DNA of 40,944 nucleotides from Chrysophaeum taylorii (Eukaryota > Sar > Pelagophyceae > Pelagomonadales > Pelagomonadaceae). Shown here in pieces: positions 1 to 9,225 of this stretch. The first letter of the stretch is position 1, and every line of letters starts with the position of its first letter. The DNA lies in NCBI GenBank assembly GCA_029834535.1, contig JAQMWT010000633.1, positions 1 to 40,944 of the forward strand, written 5' to 3'. The notes under the pieces are model-generated. The model ran no database searches and was not told where the DNA came from. It was given only the letters and a program-made list of their open reading frames with translations. The position numbers were made by a program, and so were the translations under genes.

Positions 1-696
1 GGAACACTGCATAAAAACGACGAACGAAGCATTGGGGGGGGTGACGTGAGCGCCGTCCATGGACTTGAGGAGCAAAGCTTTGTGGGTCACTGAAGTGTTG
101 CCCTTGTTCCTTCTTGGGGGTCGTGTTTGAGCCTTGAGTTGGGGGGGAAGCAGCGGTGAGTCACTAGCGTCGACGGCAAAGGGGGGTTTTTGGTGTGCGC
201 GCCGTTCGTAGCTTGCTTTGTCCGGATCATGTCGCGGAAGGTCTTGAATGTCCTTGTTCCATGGATGGATGCTTGTTGCTGCAATGGTGGTCAACATCTT
301 TTTGTAGTTATGGTTTCGTTTGGCATCTTGGTTTTGTGTTGGTCAGAACGTCAGAGAGCGAAACTCGACTGGTAAATCCTGGACTGCTTGGTACTCTCAC
401 TGTACGGGGGATTGTCCCAATTCCCTCGAGAACAGTAATTTTCAAGAAACTGTGTGTTACCCTCAGCAGAGTGAGAGCTTTGGTAGTCTGCCCTCGCTCT
501 AAACAACGGCGGGGTGAGACAGCACCGAGTGTGAATACCAGCGTTTTTCTCCTGAATTAAAAAAGTGTGCTAGAAGTAAAGAGCGAACCCTCGGATAAGG
601 GGGTACTAACTCACCTAACCCTACAAGCAAATTTCTATCCTCCTAGTATCCTACCTCCACGACAGAGTTTGTCTTTTTGTTGTGTTTTTGTCTGGC
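1..696. other. Unassigned flank, no gene recognised
   Basis: No family is recognised. On the minus strand a frame is open from about 305 to the window start (about 98 codons, no convincing start, Pro/Lys-rich). It could be the end of a transposon ORF or chance. The stretch has several G homopolymers of 6-8 bases. Confidence 0.3.
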
Positions 697-1954
697 TGTC
701 CCTCGATTTCTGGTTAAAGGATCAGTTGGCTGCTGAGAGCCAGACGTGAGCCTTACAAGATCCGTCTACGCGACCCGCAGCCGTATTTCCACGACCCCGG
801 CGGCTCTTTTCCAGCGCGCCTTCTCTCGCCCCGTCGAACGATGTTGTCTATGCTGACACGTGCGCCATAGACCTCGGCTTTTTTTCCCGGAGACGAGCGT
901 CGGAGTTCTTTTTTTTTTTCGGCCGACTAGGTGGGTCGGAAGACGACGGCCTCGCTCTCAAGAGTCGAGTTTTTGAACTCCCTGACACCCAACGGCATGC
1001 TGACTTTTGATCGCGAGCTCAAGTCTTCGCAAACCGTCGTAACCCTCAAAGTCTTCGCAACCTCGACCCCGTCCGCACGGCCACTGCAACGGTACCAGAT
1101 AACATGATCGAATCGGTGTCGTTTGTCACCGAGGCTCCTCCAGCCTGTATCCCTTAAGGCCCCGCCGACCGCCAAAAACGATCCACCACGAGGCCAGAAA
1201 AGCGTCTCCATACGCCCCGCGAGGTCGGCATCCTCTTGGCGAGCCCGTCTTCTGCACGTCCATCTCTACGTGCTCTCGTCTCTGTCTCGGCAACCCCGAT
1301 GGATATCCCCTCTTTCTTGGTCGACGGAGATCCTCGCTACCTCCACTCACGTGCTGCGCAAATAACTGATTATCAAAATCAAGGCCCCCTCCCAGCGTCT
1401 TACAGACGCCGCTAAAACGACTATAGGTTAAATCTTTTTCTTACTGGGACTGGGGGGACCCAGGTTGAACTTGTCCCTGGGGTTTAGGGGGGGGTGGGGC
1501 TATTTGGGAGGACTAGGTGAACTTATTGACCAGGTGAAAAACTTACTTGAAGACCAAGTGTGAACTTACTGGGTGCTTTTAATGGCTGGGAGAAGAAAGG
1601 TAGAGGGGAAGAGGGAGGAGGTTGGAGAATGAGTAAAACTCAAAGGTTTGGGCGGCGTCTGCGGGGGGGGCTCAACGAAAAAGCAGCTTTCTTTTTTTGA
1701 GGGGGATGGCGGTGGTGGAGGCAGCTACGGGACTCGAAAAAAAATAAAAAAAGTGAAGAGGATTGCTGGGAGTGGGGTGATTGTGGGGTGAGCACGGAGT
1801 GGGCTTACGACGGGCCCGGAATTTACTGGGGTTGAACTGGGTTGACTAGTGAACTTTTTTACCTGGGGGGGACCTGTGAACTTAACTGGGTTTTTTTAGA
1901 GGGGGGAGGGGGGGAGGGGGATTTTTAATAGTGAAACTTACGGCCTGCACTTGT
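697..1954 (+). mobile_element. Helitron-derived repeat, copy 1 (eroded)
   Basis: First and most decayed of four related copies (others at 3324, 6858 and 37443 reversed). It starts at the shared TGTCCCTCGATTT segment and ends at the shared GGCCTGCACTTGT. The central part aligns by eye with the helicase fragment that is clearer in the other copies (the segment around GAACTCCCTGACA..CCAACGGCATGCTGACTTTGAT at 976-1010, then the GAGGCTCCTCCA segment). The 3' part (about 1435-1954) is a worn array of the AGGTGAACTTACTGG unit with an embedded unique block (AAAGGTT..GCGGCG..GAGTGGGCTTACG). Many differences are single-base gains or losses in G or T runs. No intact frame remains. Confidence 0.7.
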
Positions 1955-2255
1955 TAACTCACTAGTAAAAACTTTCCTCCTTTCGAGGTGGATTGGTCCG
2001 AGACGGCGCATTTAAAACCACCCACGCGGCCAGTTAGGGCTGACGTCACCGTCTCCGGGTTGACGGCGACATCCTTCTCTCAGCGCAAAACAAAAATGGG
2101 AAAAAAAAAAAGAGGAAGTTCTGCCTGCTGCTGCCTCGACGCCTGGCTGGTATGATGAGAAATACAATTTCTTAACCCGTTCTTAGGAAAAAAACGTATT
2201 ATTACAAACCCTAGGTTCAAGGGGTACACGTCATCTGCCGTCGTCCCCATCACAG
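1955..2255. other. Intergenic, upstream of the Mpv17-like gene
   Basis: About 300 bases without a gene. It contains an A11 run near 2101 and must hold the promoter of the plus-strand gene at 2256. No TATA-like or other clear element is seen. Confidence 0.3.
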
Positions 2256-2825
2256 ATGCGTCGTCTCTTGGTGCCGCTCCTTCTCGCTGCGGCGAGGACC
2301 GCCGCACTCCGTGGACTGGCCCGGTCGACGACGTTTCAGGGTGGGGCCTTGTTCGGCGCGAGCGACATCGCCGCGCAGCACTATCAGGGCGTCGCCCGCG
2401 ACCTCAGCCGAACAATCTCCGCGAGCGCCTTTGGTGCGATATGGGTCGGTACCGTTGGCGCCTCGTGGTATCGATGGATCGACAGGGCCGTACCCAAAGG
2501 CCGCGGCGCCATTCTCACCAAGGTCACTGCCACATGGCTAGCCCTCGGCGTATTCGGTAACGGCGTGAACATGTGTTACAGACGCCTCGCCAAAACGGGA
2601 GATCTTGGCGAAGCCCTCCACTACACGCAGCATCACATTGTCGATGTCATCAAGGCCGACGCCCAGATCTGGCCCGTCTTCGACCTTCTCTGTTTTTACG
2701 GTCATCCCTCAGCCTTTAAGACCGTACTCGGCTATTTGCCTCTCCTTGTGTTGGAACACCTACGTCTCGCTCAAATCACACGAATCCTAGCCCCGTCCTC
2801 TTTATCCGCTTATCTCCACGACTAG
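2256..2825 (+). CDS. Mpv17/PMP22 family membrane protein
   Basis: 189 aa, a usual length for the family (about 170-200). The N-terminus is hydrophobic (MRRLLVPLLLAAARTAAL), possibly a targeting segment. It is followed by a region with the family pattern G-A-S-D-I-A-A-Q-H (usual form: GD..aQ), then G..WYRWIDR, and a C-terminal block beginning IKADAQIWPVFDLLCFY, which corresponds to the Mpv17 W-P-x-x-(Q/D)-x-x-N-F block with Asn replaced by Cys. Members are four-helix proteins of inner mitochondrial, peroxisomal or plastid membranes, thought to act as channels or in metabolite homeostasis. The start is the first ATG of an uninterrupted frame; no intron is needed. Divergence at the C-terminal motif lowers certainty on the family. 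Confidence 0.65.
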   Translation: MRRLLVPLLLAAARTAALRGLARSTTFQGGALFGASDIAAQHYQGVARDLSRTISASAFGAIWVGTVGASWYRWIDRAVPKGRGAILTKVTATWLALGVFGNGVNMCYRRLAKTGDLGEALHYTQHHIVDVIKADAQIWPVFDLLCFYGHPSAFKTVLGYLPLLVLEHLRLAQITRILAPSSLSAYLHD

Positions 2826-3081
2826 TGCATAGCATTCACGACGACCACTCCACTCGACTCGACTGCCTGTTTATACACAAATAATTAAAAGTCGGGAGTT
2901 ATAATAGATAGCGACATATGGTTGTCTCTTTGCGACTTCGTGGGCCGTTCGTTCTCATGCGGGCAATGAATGTATTAAAAATGTGCACCTTTCGCGACCC
3001 GAGATAATATGTCGCCCCGCTCGGATCTAGCTGTAGCTATGGCGACGACCTGTTTTGGATGCATTGTTATTATTTGTTTTA

Positions 3082-3091
3082 TTTTTTTTGT

Positions 3092-3171
<80 letters not shown>
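3082..3171. repeat. Uninterrupted poly-T tract (about 90 bases)
   Basis: A pure T run downstream of the Mpv17-like gene. Read on the minus strand it is poly-A. It could be the tail of a retroposed sequence, but no target duplication or upstream element was found. It could also be slippage or an assembly artefact. Confidence 0.8.
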
Positions 3172-3173
<2 letters not shown>

Positions 3174-3323
3174 GCGTCCGGCGTCCGCGCCACGACAGAC
3201 CATTAACTGCTGTGTGTGCCCGCCCCTGGAATGTCTAGAAGACGACGACAACAACAAGTTATTCTATATTCTTAACTACTAATCGACAGATCCTAACTAC
3301 TAATCGACAGATGTTTGTCTGTC
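3172..3323. repeat. Short direct repeat and TGTC-rich flank of Helitron copy 2
   Basis: The 17-base segment CTAACTACTAATCGACAG occurs in near-identical form at about 3272-3290 and 3292-3310. It is followed by ATGTTTGTCTGTCTG. The same TGTC-type microsatellite recurs on the far side of copy 2 (4519-4551), which suggests insertion into or next to a (TGTC)n tract. Confidence 0.5.
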
Positions 3324-4519
3324 TGTTTGTCCCTCGAAGGGTAAGGATCAGGTAGGCCCGAGAGTAAGGATCAGGTAGGCGCGAGGCCAGACAGTGATCC
3401 TCCACGCCGTCTACGGCGACCTCAGACTATTTCCACGAGCCGCGGCGGCTCTTTCATCAGCGCGCCATTCTCACGCCCCGGCGAACGTGTTGTCGCTGCT
3501 GACAACGCCGCGGCAATGTGACCGCGGCTTTTTTTTTTTCATTTTTTTTTCTTTTTTTTTTTTTTTTTTTTTTTTTCCCCCTCTTTTTTTTTTTTTTTTT
3601 TTTTTCTTTTTTCTTTTTTTTGTTTTTTTTTTGGTTTTTGTTTTTTTTTTTTTTTTTTTTTTTCTCCCGGAGAAACGGAGGCGTCGGAAGTTTCTTTTCG
3701 GCTGACTAGGCTGGGTCGGAAGACGACGCCTCTTCTTTTAATACAGTAGAGTTTTCACAACTCCCTGACAAACCAACGGGATGCTGACTTTGAGCGGCGA
3801 GCTTAAGGTCTTCGAAACCCTCGACCCGTCGCACACGGCCACTGCAACGGTAACCAGATACATGATCGATCGTGTCGTTGTCACCGAGGCTCCTCCACCT
3901 GTGTACCTCAAGCCCCACCGACGCCAAACGATCAACAAGAGCCAGAGGGCAGACGCCCCGCAAGGTCGGCGTCCTCTTACCAAACCCGTCTTCTGCCACT
4001 CCAGCTCTACGTGGCTCTCTGTCGATCGGCAACCCGAGGATACGCTCTTCTGAGTTCGACGATTCCGCCCTACCCCACACGTGCTGCGCAATAACTAAAA
4101 TATAAGCCCTCCCGGCGTCTACACGCGCACTGTAGGTGAGCTTACTGGGCCAGGTGAACTTACTGAGGTTTGAGATGGGATTAGCTAGCTGAACTTAGTG
4201 ACCAGGTGAACTTACTGGGATCAGGTGAACTTACTGGGGGTTTAAGAGTAAACTCAAAGGTTAGCGGCGTGTGCGGATCAAAGCGCCTTAGATTGGCGGA
4301 GGCGAGAGCGACGAGCTCGAAGGAGTGGGTGTGAGCTAGGTGAACTTACTGACCAGGTGAACTTATATGAAACTTACTGGACCAGGTGAACTTACTGGGG
4401 TTAGAGATTTGGACTAGGTGAACTTACTGACCAGGTGAACTTACATGAAACTTACTGGATTAGGTGAACTTACTGGGGTTAGAGATTGGGACTAGGTGAA
4501 CTTACTGGCCTGCACTTGT
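3324..4519 (+). mobile_element. Helitron-derived repeat, copy 2
   Basis: It begins TGTTTGTCCCTCGA and ends GGCCTGCACTTGT, like copies 3 and 4. Read across frames it shows the C-terminal helicase part of a Helitron Rep/helicase: a VYGDL start near 3404, AILTP-type residues, then a TINKSQ segment near 3930 and KPVFCH near 3985. These match the Helitron pattern MTINKSQGQTL..VGVYL..PVFSHGQLYVALSR. The frame is broken by many indels. Inside it (about 3532-3664) a short T run present in the other copies has grown to about 130 bases of nearly pure T. The 3' third (4130-4519) is the AGGTGAACTTACTGG array. Confidence 0.75.
4130..4519 (+). repeat. AGGTGAACTTACTGG minisatellite (Helitron copy 2)
   Basis: About a dozen variants of AGGTGAACTTACTGG(GACC), partly arranged in a higher-order unit with GGGTTAGAGATTGGGACT. 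A non-repeat block (about 4251-4330, ACTCAAAGGTTAGCGGCGTGTGCGG and onward) splits the array and is shared with the other copies. Confidence 0.85.
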
Positions 4520-4553
4520 GTTTGTCTGTCTGTCTGTCTGTTTGTTTGTCTTT

Positions 4554-4557
4554 AAAT
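4554..4557. other. Target site duplication AAAT, left
   Basis: The four bases AAAT directly precede the left LTR and recur directly after the right LTR at 6496-6499. This fits the 4-6 bp duplication made by retroviral-type integrases. Confidence 0.7.
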
Positions 4558-4893
4558 TGTGGCGGCAACTCCCGCCTCCTAAGGCTTACCCCTCTTCTAG
4601 GCCCCCCCCTTATCAGGGGCACCCTACTCCGTTCCGATGATGTCAGAGTTTTCTCTGACATCATCTTCCTTTTCCGTGACATGTGTCACCCTGATTTCTG
4701 ATTTCGATTATCCTTGATCATAAAGCACCAGCCGATCCTCAAGTTGAGAGGACCAGGCGCAGGAGTTGTTTGTGGTCGCGTGGCGGGAGAACGGCCATCC
4801 TCGTCCAGTGATCCCACCAAGGGCACGGACGCGATCGGCGAGCCAGGATTCGAAGGCACGCCAGGTAGCCCCTAAAATTCTCCTTACGCCACA
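4558..4893 (+). repeat. 5' LTR of a Ty3/Gypsy-type element
   Basis: 336 bp starting TGTGGCGGCAACTC and ending CTTACGCCACA (TG...CA termini). It is repeated almost unchanged at 6162-6495. The few differences seen are small indels in homopolymers and single substitutions, so insertion is recent relative to the Helitron copies. It contains an inverted pair GATGATGTCAGAG/CTCTGACATCATC that could form a hairpin in the LTR transcript. Confidence 0.9.
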
Positions 4894-5411
4894 GGTGGTG
4901 GAGGAGTCATTCTGGATGTTTTGAACGATAAGACCGCTGAGTCTGTCCTCGAGTCTTTTGTCATTAACATTCTCCTCAAGGGCTACTTGCCCCAGATGAT
5001 TCGTACCGACAACGGTAAAGAGTTCGTGAACAAGTTGATGCGCAAGTTTTGCCATCTCTTTAACACACGATACCAAGCTACGATTCCCTATCATGCCCAG
5101 TCGAACCCGGCTGAGCGTGTCAACCGATTTATCAAGGCCTTCCTCCGTGCTTGCCTTCAAGGCCGGAACATCACGGATTGGCCTGACTTTGCTCATTATA
5201 TTGCGTTTTGCTACAACCGCAAGTTTATTCCAGGCACGCAGATTTCTCCCTTTATGCTGCGCCTGAACCGTCAGCCGATGCTACCGACTGACTACACGCT
5301 CATGGATTTTGATACACGATTATTGCCGAAGACTCGCTCTGATGCAGTCGCCGAGACTCGCGAACGATTGAAATTGATACAAAGCTCGTCCGCGAGGCTC
5401 GTGATAAAGCT
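4894..5411 (+). pseudogene. Integrase catalytic core fragment
   Basis: The frame is open from the LTR edge and the conserved part is about 165 aa. It shows IRTDNGKEFVN (second catalytic Asp of the D,D-35-E core), YHAQSNPAERVNRFIKAFLR (catalytic Glu region in the normal Gypsy form HPQ..G..ERvNR) and the downstream WPDF...FCYN block. The zinc-binding HHCC domain and the first catalytic Asp are missing, so it cannot be an active integrase. A frameshift near 5375-5390 separates it from the C-terminal part; the next frame carries the expected continuation REARDKALKKQ. Confidence 0.85.
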
Positions 5412-6122
5412 TTGAAGAAACAGCGATTGGCTTACAATGCTGATCATGTTGATGTTGAATACAAGGAAGGATCGCACGTTTTGCTCTACATCCCTTTCCT
5501 TCAGAACAAACTTCGACCGGAATGGCGAGGGCCGTTTATTATCAAGGAACGCCTCTCCCCGGTCACCTATAGGATTGAGTCTCTCGACTCTCCGCCCGAA
5601 GAACGACGTGTTCATGTAAGTCAGATCACGCCGGTGATGGTACCTCCGATCGTTGATCAAACCATCCGCAAACCCGAAGAAACCTTCCGTGATGATTATC
5701 AGCACGGTAAGTTTGTTGTTTTCCGGATTCCTGACCGGAAGCGCTCTGATTGGCGCAAGAAGATTTATGTTGCCGAAGTTTACGAGCCTTACGATTACCA
5801 AAATGATCGTGTCGCTCTACATTTCTATTCCGATTTGGGTCCGAATGATGATGTCGCTTATTTCAAGCCGACCTCTCACCTTTCGCACCGCAAGCTCAAG
5901 CCCGAATTCAAGGACGTTGAAGGTCGAAGTTTCACCGACAAGTCCCGAATTTCCTCCAACACAACTCCTTGTGTCACGGATTTCGCTCCGCACGAGATTG
6001 ACGTGTTGGTCCCCAAGTTTACTTTACGCAGTGGTCGAGTTCCTGAACCGATCATCACCCGCGTTTACCAGAAGATTCGTTCACGAGATGCTCGTAAGGC
6101 GAAGCCGCGCTCCTCGCGCTAG
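5412..6122 (+). pseudogene. Integrase C-terminal domain (GPY/F module and tail)
   Basis: 236-aa open frame continuing the integrase after the frameshift. KLRPEWRGPFIIKERLSPVTYRI is the GPY/F-type module of Gypsy integrases: linker, a PxWxGPF-like stretch, then V-T-Y-x-I. It is followed by a basic and aromatic region (SDWRKKIYVAEVYEPYDY, then VALHFYSDLG) that resembles a small beta-barrel or chromo-like fold. In Gypsy elements such tails often guide chromatin targeting; the fold assignment here is inference. It ends about 40 bases before the 3' LTR. Confidence 0.75.
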
Positions 6123-6161
6123 CACCTCGCTGGGGCAGCTCGAATTCTTACCAGGGAGTCC

Positions 6162-6495
6162 TGTGGCGGCAACTCCCGTCTCCTAGGCTTACCCCTCTTC
6201 TAGGCCCCCCCTTATCAGGGGCACCCTACTCCGTTCCGATGATGTCAGAGTTTTTCTCTGACATCATCTTCCTTTCCGTGACATGTGTCACCCTGATTTC
6301 TGATTTCGATTATCCTTGATCATAAAGCAACAGCCGATCCTCAAGTTGAGAGGACCAGGCGCAGGAGTTGTTTGTGGTCGCGTGGCGGGAGAACGGCCAT
6401 CCTCGTCCAGTGATCCCACCAAGGGCACGGACGCGATCGGCGAGCCAGGATTCGAAGGCACGCCAGGTAGCCCCTAAAATTCTCCTTACGCCACA
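6162..6495 (+). repeat. 3' LTR of the Ty3/Gypsy-type element
   Basis: 334 bp, TGTGGCGG...ACGCCACA, nearly identical to the LTR at 4558-4893. The preceding CCAGGGAGTCC is only a weak polypurine tract candidate. AAAT follows at 6496-6499. Confidence 0.9.
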
Positions 6496-6499
6496 AAAT

Positions 6500-6857
6500 G
6501 TCGACTGCTAAGAGGGGGGGGTGTGTGTGGGGAGCATGAAGGATGTGGGTGGGTTTGTGGGGTATGAGGGATGTGCCTGACGGGCGGAGATAAGTACGCG
6601 GGACCTAGTCGGGGTCATCGCCGAGGCGTGGGGCAGGCGAAGAGAGGACGGGCCCCGCCCGTAGGTCGTACGCATGCTGCCGCCGGACGTATGTGCGACG
6701 AAGGGTGACGTCCTGCTGGGATCGGGCGGCCTGGGCGGGGTTCCCCGAGGCGGCGACATGGGTGAGGGCGGTGAGGGCATAGCGAGCCCGGCCTAATGCG
6801 TTGGCGATCCCCCACTCACGGTAGATGCGGCGAGTTTGGGCCGCCTTTGCCTCTGTG
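6500..6857 (-). pseudogene. Remnant of an unidentified ORF between LTR element and Helitron copy 3
   Basis: On the minus strand a frame from about 6857 to 6600 reads KAAQTRRIYREWGIANALGR and then an Ala-rich stretch ending LGDDPD before a stop. It has coding-like composition (Arg/Ala-rich) but no recognised family, and its upstream part is cut off by Helitron copy 3. The adjoining 6496-6590 (TGTCGACTGCTAAGAGG..GGGGAGCATGAAGGATG) has a second copy split between 8762-8794 and 9101-9163. Confidence 0.35.
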
Positions 6858-7855
6858 TGTTTGTCCCTCGATTTAGGGTAAGGATCAGGTAGGCGCGAGA
6901 GTAAGGATCAGGTAGGCGCGCGAGCCACAGACAGTGATCCTCCAAGCCGTCTACGGCGACCTCGCAGACTATTTCCACGACCCGCGGCGGCTCTTTCAGC
7001 GCGCCATTCTCACGCCCCGTCGAAACGATGTTGTCGATGCTGACAACGCGCGCATGACCGCGGCCTTTTTCCCGGAGACGAGGCGTTGGAGTTCTTTTCG
7101 GCTGACTAGGCTGGGTCGGAAGACGACGCCTCGCTCTTTACAGTCGAGTTTTGAACTCCCTGACAACCAACGGCATGCTGACTTTGATCGCGAGCTTAAA
7201 GTCTTCGCAACCTCGACCCGTCGCACGGCCACTGCAACGGTACCAGATACATGATCGATCGTGTCGTTGTCACCGAGGCTCCTCCAACCTGTATCCCGTA
7301 AGGCCCGCCGACGCCAAACGATCACCAAGAGCCAGGGCCAGACGCCCCGCGAGGTCGGCGTCCTCTTGGCGAAGCCCGTCTTCTGCCACGTCCAGCTCTA
7401 CGTGGCTCTCTGTCGATCGGCAACCCCGAGGATATCCTCTTCTAAGTCGACGACTCCACCCTACCCCACGCGTGCTGCGCAATACCGATAAGCCCCCTCC
7501 CGGCGTCTACACGCGCACTGTAGGTGAACTTACTGGGTCCAGGTGAACTTACTGGAGTTTGAGATTGGGACTAGGTGAACTTAGTGACCAGGTGAACTTA
7601 CTGGGACCAAGTGAACTTACTAGGGTTTTTAGAGTGAACGCAAAGGCTAGCGGCGTGTACGGATCAAAGCAGCTTAGATTGGCGGAGGTGAGAGCGACGA
7701 GCTCGAAGGAGAGTGGGGTGAGTGGGTGTGAGCACGAGTGGGCTTACGCCGAACTTACTGGGGTTAGAGATTGGGACTAGGTGAACTTACTGGGACCAGG
7801 TGAACTTACTAGGGTTAGAGATTGGGACTAGGTGAACTTACTTGCCTGCACTTGT
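6858..7855 (+). mobile_element. Helitron-derived repeat, copy 3 (cleanest)
   Basis: TGTTTGTCCCTCGATTTAGG to GCCTGCACTTGT, 998 bp. Near 6934 a frame reads VILQAVYGDLADYFHDPRRL and then FQRAILTPRRNDVVDADNAR, the Helitron helicase block before motif V/VI. Further on, in another frame, RRRQTITKSQGQTPREVGVL and LAKPVFCHVQLYVALCRSA (about 7308-7420) match the helicase motif VI region (INKSQGQT..VGv.L..PVFsHGQLYVA.SR). Nothing of the Rep domain or N-terminal helicase is present. The same internal breaks recur in copy 4, so this truncated form was itself multiplied. Classical 5'-TC and CTRR-3' ends are not obvious. Confidence 0.8.
7520..7855 (+). repeat. AGGTGAACTTACTGG minisatellite (Helitron copy 3)
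   Basis: Seven to nine variants of the unit, with the same embedded unique block as the other copies (GCTAGCGGCGTGTACGGATC to GAGTGGGCTTACGCC). It ends with TTGCCTGCACTTGT. Confidence 0.85.
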
Positions 7856-7914
7856 TCTTTTTCTACCCCCCTCGAATCAAACTCAAATCAAGAAATGATT
7901 TTGTCCGTTAAATA

Positions 7915-8508
7915 ATGTTGGACGATGATCAGCTCCAGCAGTTATACGCTTGGGTGGACGAGATACCATTGTCGAGGCCGAAGCGGAATATCGCGCGGGA
8001 CTTTGCCGACGGCGTCCTCGCCGCCGAAGTCGTGGCGCACGCGCTTCCAAAACTTGTGGACCTTCATAATTACCCCGCGGCGAACTCGATGAGACAGAAG
8101 CTCTACAATTGGGACACGCTCAACGTCCGCGTGCTGCGAAAAATCAACGCGGCCATAACGCGCGCGGAGATCGAGGGAATCTGCCAGTGCCAGCCCGGCG
8201 CGATCGAAAAATTTTTGCACGGCTTGAGACTCAAACTTGATCGACACAAACGCGATCCTCCGCCTCCGCCGCCCGCGCACGCCAAGTCGACCCCCCCCGA
8301 CAGGCAACCGCGGACTTCCTACACGAGGGGTCGCGAGGCCCTCCAACAGGAGGTCGACCAAGAGTTGTTGATCGAGAAAGAACAGGAGATCCACGAACTT
8401 CGGGAGACTATTGATATCTTAGAGCAAAAGGTCGCCAAGCTCGAGCAGCTCGTTCGACTCAAGGATGCCAAGATCCAGAAACTCCGCGAGGCCGCAGGAA
8501 GGCCATAA
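7915..8508 (+). CDS. SPEF1/CLAMP-like calponin-homology protein
   Basis: 197 aa. Residues 1-110 are a divergent calponin homology domain with the hallmark opening LYAWVDEIPLSRPKRNIARD, then F-x-D-G-V-L-x-A-E-V-V and PKLVDLHNYPAANS, which is diagnostic of sperm flagellar protein 1 (SPEF1, CLAMP). A proline-rich linker (about 119-135) precedes a coiled coil (about 145-190, repeated E/L/K heptads). SPEF1 bundles and stabilises microtubules and locates to the central pair of motile cilia. It implies that the organism builds a flagellum at some stage. The start is the first ATG; no intron. It lies 60 bases after Helitron copy 3, so that insertion may touch its promoter. Confidence 0.93.
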   Translation: MLDDDQLQQLYAWVDEIPLSRPKRNIARDFADGVLAAEVVAHALPKLVDLHNYPAANSMRQKLYNWDTLNVRVLRKINAAITRAEIEGICQCQPGAIEKFLHGLRLKLDRHKRDPPPPPPAHAKSTPPDRQPRTSYTRGREALQQEVDQELLIEKEQEIHELRETIDILEQKVAKLEQLVRLKDAKIQKLREAAGRP

Positions 8509-9225
8509 GTCCAGGGGCGACGCTAGTAGTATATTGTCGTTTATATCCGCGGGGAAAGTATATGATGAGTGTGGACTTTTTTTTTGCCCGAGATGAAGGA
8601 AGGAAGAACTTGGTTTCGCTTCTTGTTGATGGCGACTTACGCGAGACGGAGAAGCTTCGACAAACTACCATCTCCCGGGAGGAGAGGAGGAATTTCTTTC
8701 GTTTGCGAGCTCTGTCGTCGTCGTCACTCACTCAATTCAATTCAATGGGCCTTGTTGTCTTTAAATGTCGACTGCTAAGAGGGGTGTGTGTGGGTAGGGT
8801 CGGATAAGAAAGTTCGTACGAGCCGTTAACTATGTTTCAGTTTGTACTAAGACATACTCAACGGATCGCTGAGCTATGTTCATTTGTACTCAAGCAGTAT
8901 GTGCCGCCACGCCGCGAGATCGTCGCGATGGAACTAGTCCCCATAGTGAAGTCGGCATCCTTTCGTCCCCTCACGCAAAAAAAGGAAAAAGCCCACGCGT
9001 TGTAGGACCCGTCGTTGCGGCGCGGGCTAGTCTCGTTTTCTTATCCGACCCTATACATTATACCGGAAATCTACATTTTCGTTTGCACACCTTAATATCC
9101 TTAGTGTGGGGAGCATGAAGGATGTGGGTGGGTAGGAGGGATGTGCCTGACGGTCGGATTCATAAAGGGTTTAGGGTTGCTGAAAAAAATAAGTTTCCTC
9201 GTCCTAAACCCGTTGATATCAGGTG
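8509..9225. other. Intergenic region holding a TIR element
   Basis: No gene is seen. 8752-8794 and 9101-9163 are the two halves of a sequence also present next to the LTR element at 6496-6590. Between them lie the TIR element at 8797-9051 and 49 further bases (9054-9102) absent from the other copy. Confidence 0.5.
8797..9051. mobile_element. 255-bp MITE-like element with 15-bp TIRs
   Basis: The left end GGGTCGGATAAGAAA (8797-8811) and right end TTTCTTATCCGACCC (9037-9051) are perfect inverted repeats, with weaker pairing continuing inward. Both sides are flanked by TA (8795-8796, 9052-9053), the duplication typical of Tc1/mariner-type elements. It encodes nothing. A related locus without the element exists at 6496-6590. 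Confidence 0.8.

Larger units (their letters stand above)
4558..6495 (+). mobile_element. Internally deleted LTR retrotransposon (integrase only)
   Basis: Two near-identical LTRs (4558-4893, 6162-6495) flanked by AAAT enclose only 1268 bp of internal sequence. That sequence encodes the C-terminal two thirds of a Ty3/Gypsy-type integrase. Gag, protease, RT and RNase H are absent and no primer binding site is visible after the 5' LTR, so the left part of the interior was deleted up to the LTR edge. The target resembles unique sequence at 8752-8785, which carries an empty-site version without the element. Confidence 0.85.

Noticed and set aside
3009..3282. Frames with long poly-Phe or poly-Lys
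   Set aside because: Translations of the T90 tract, not genes.
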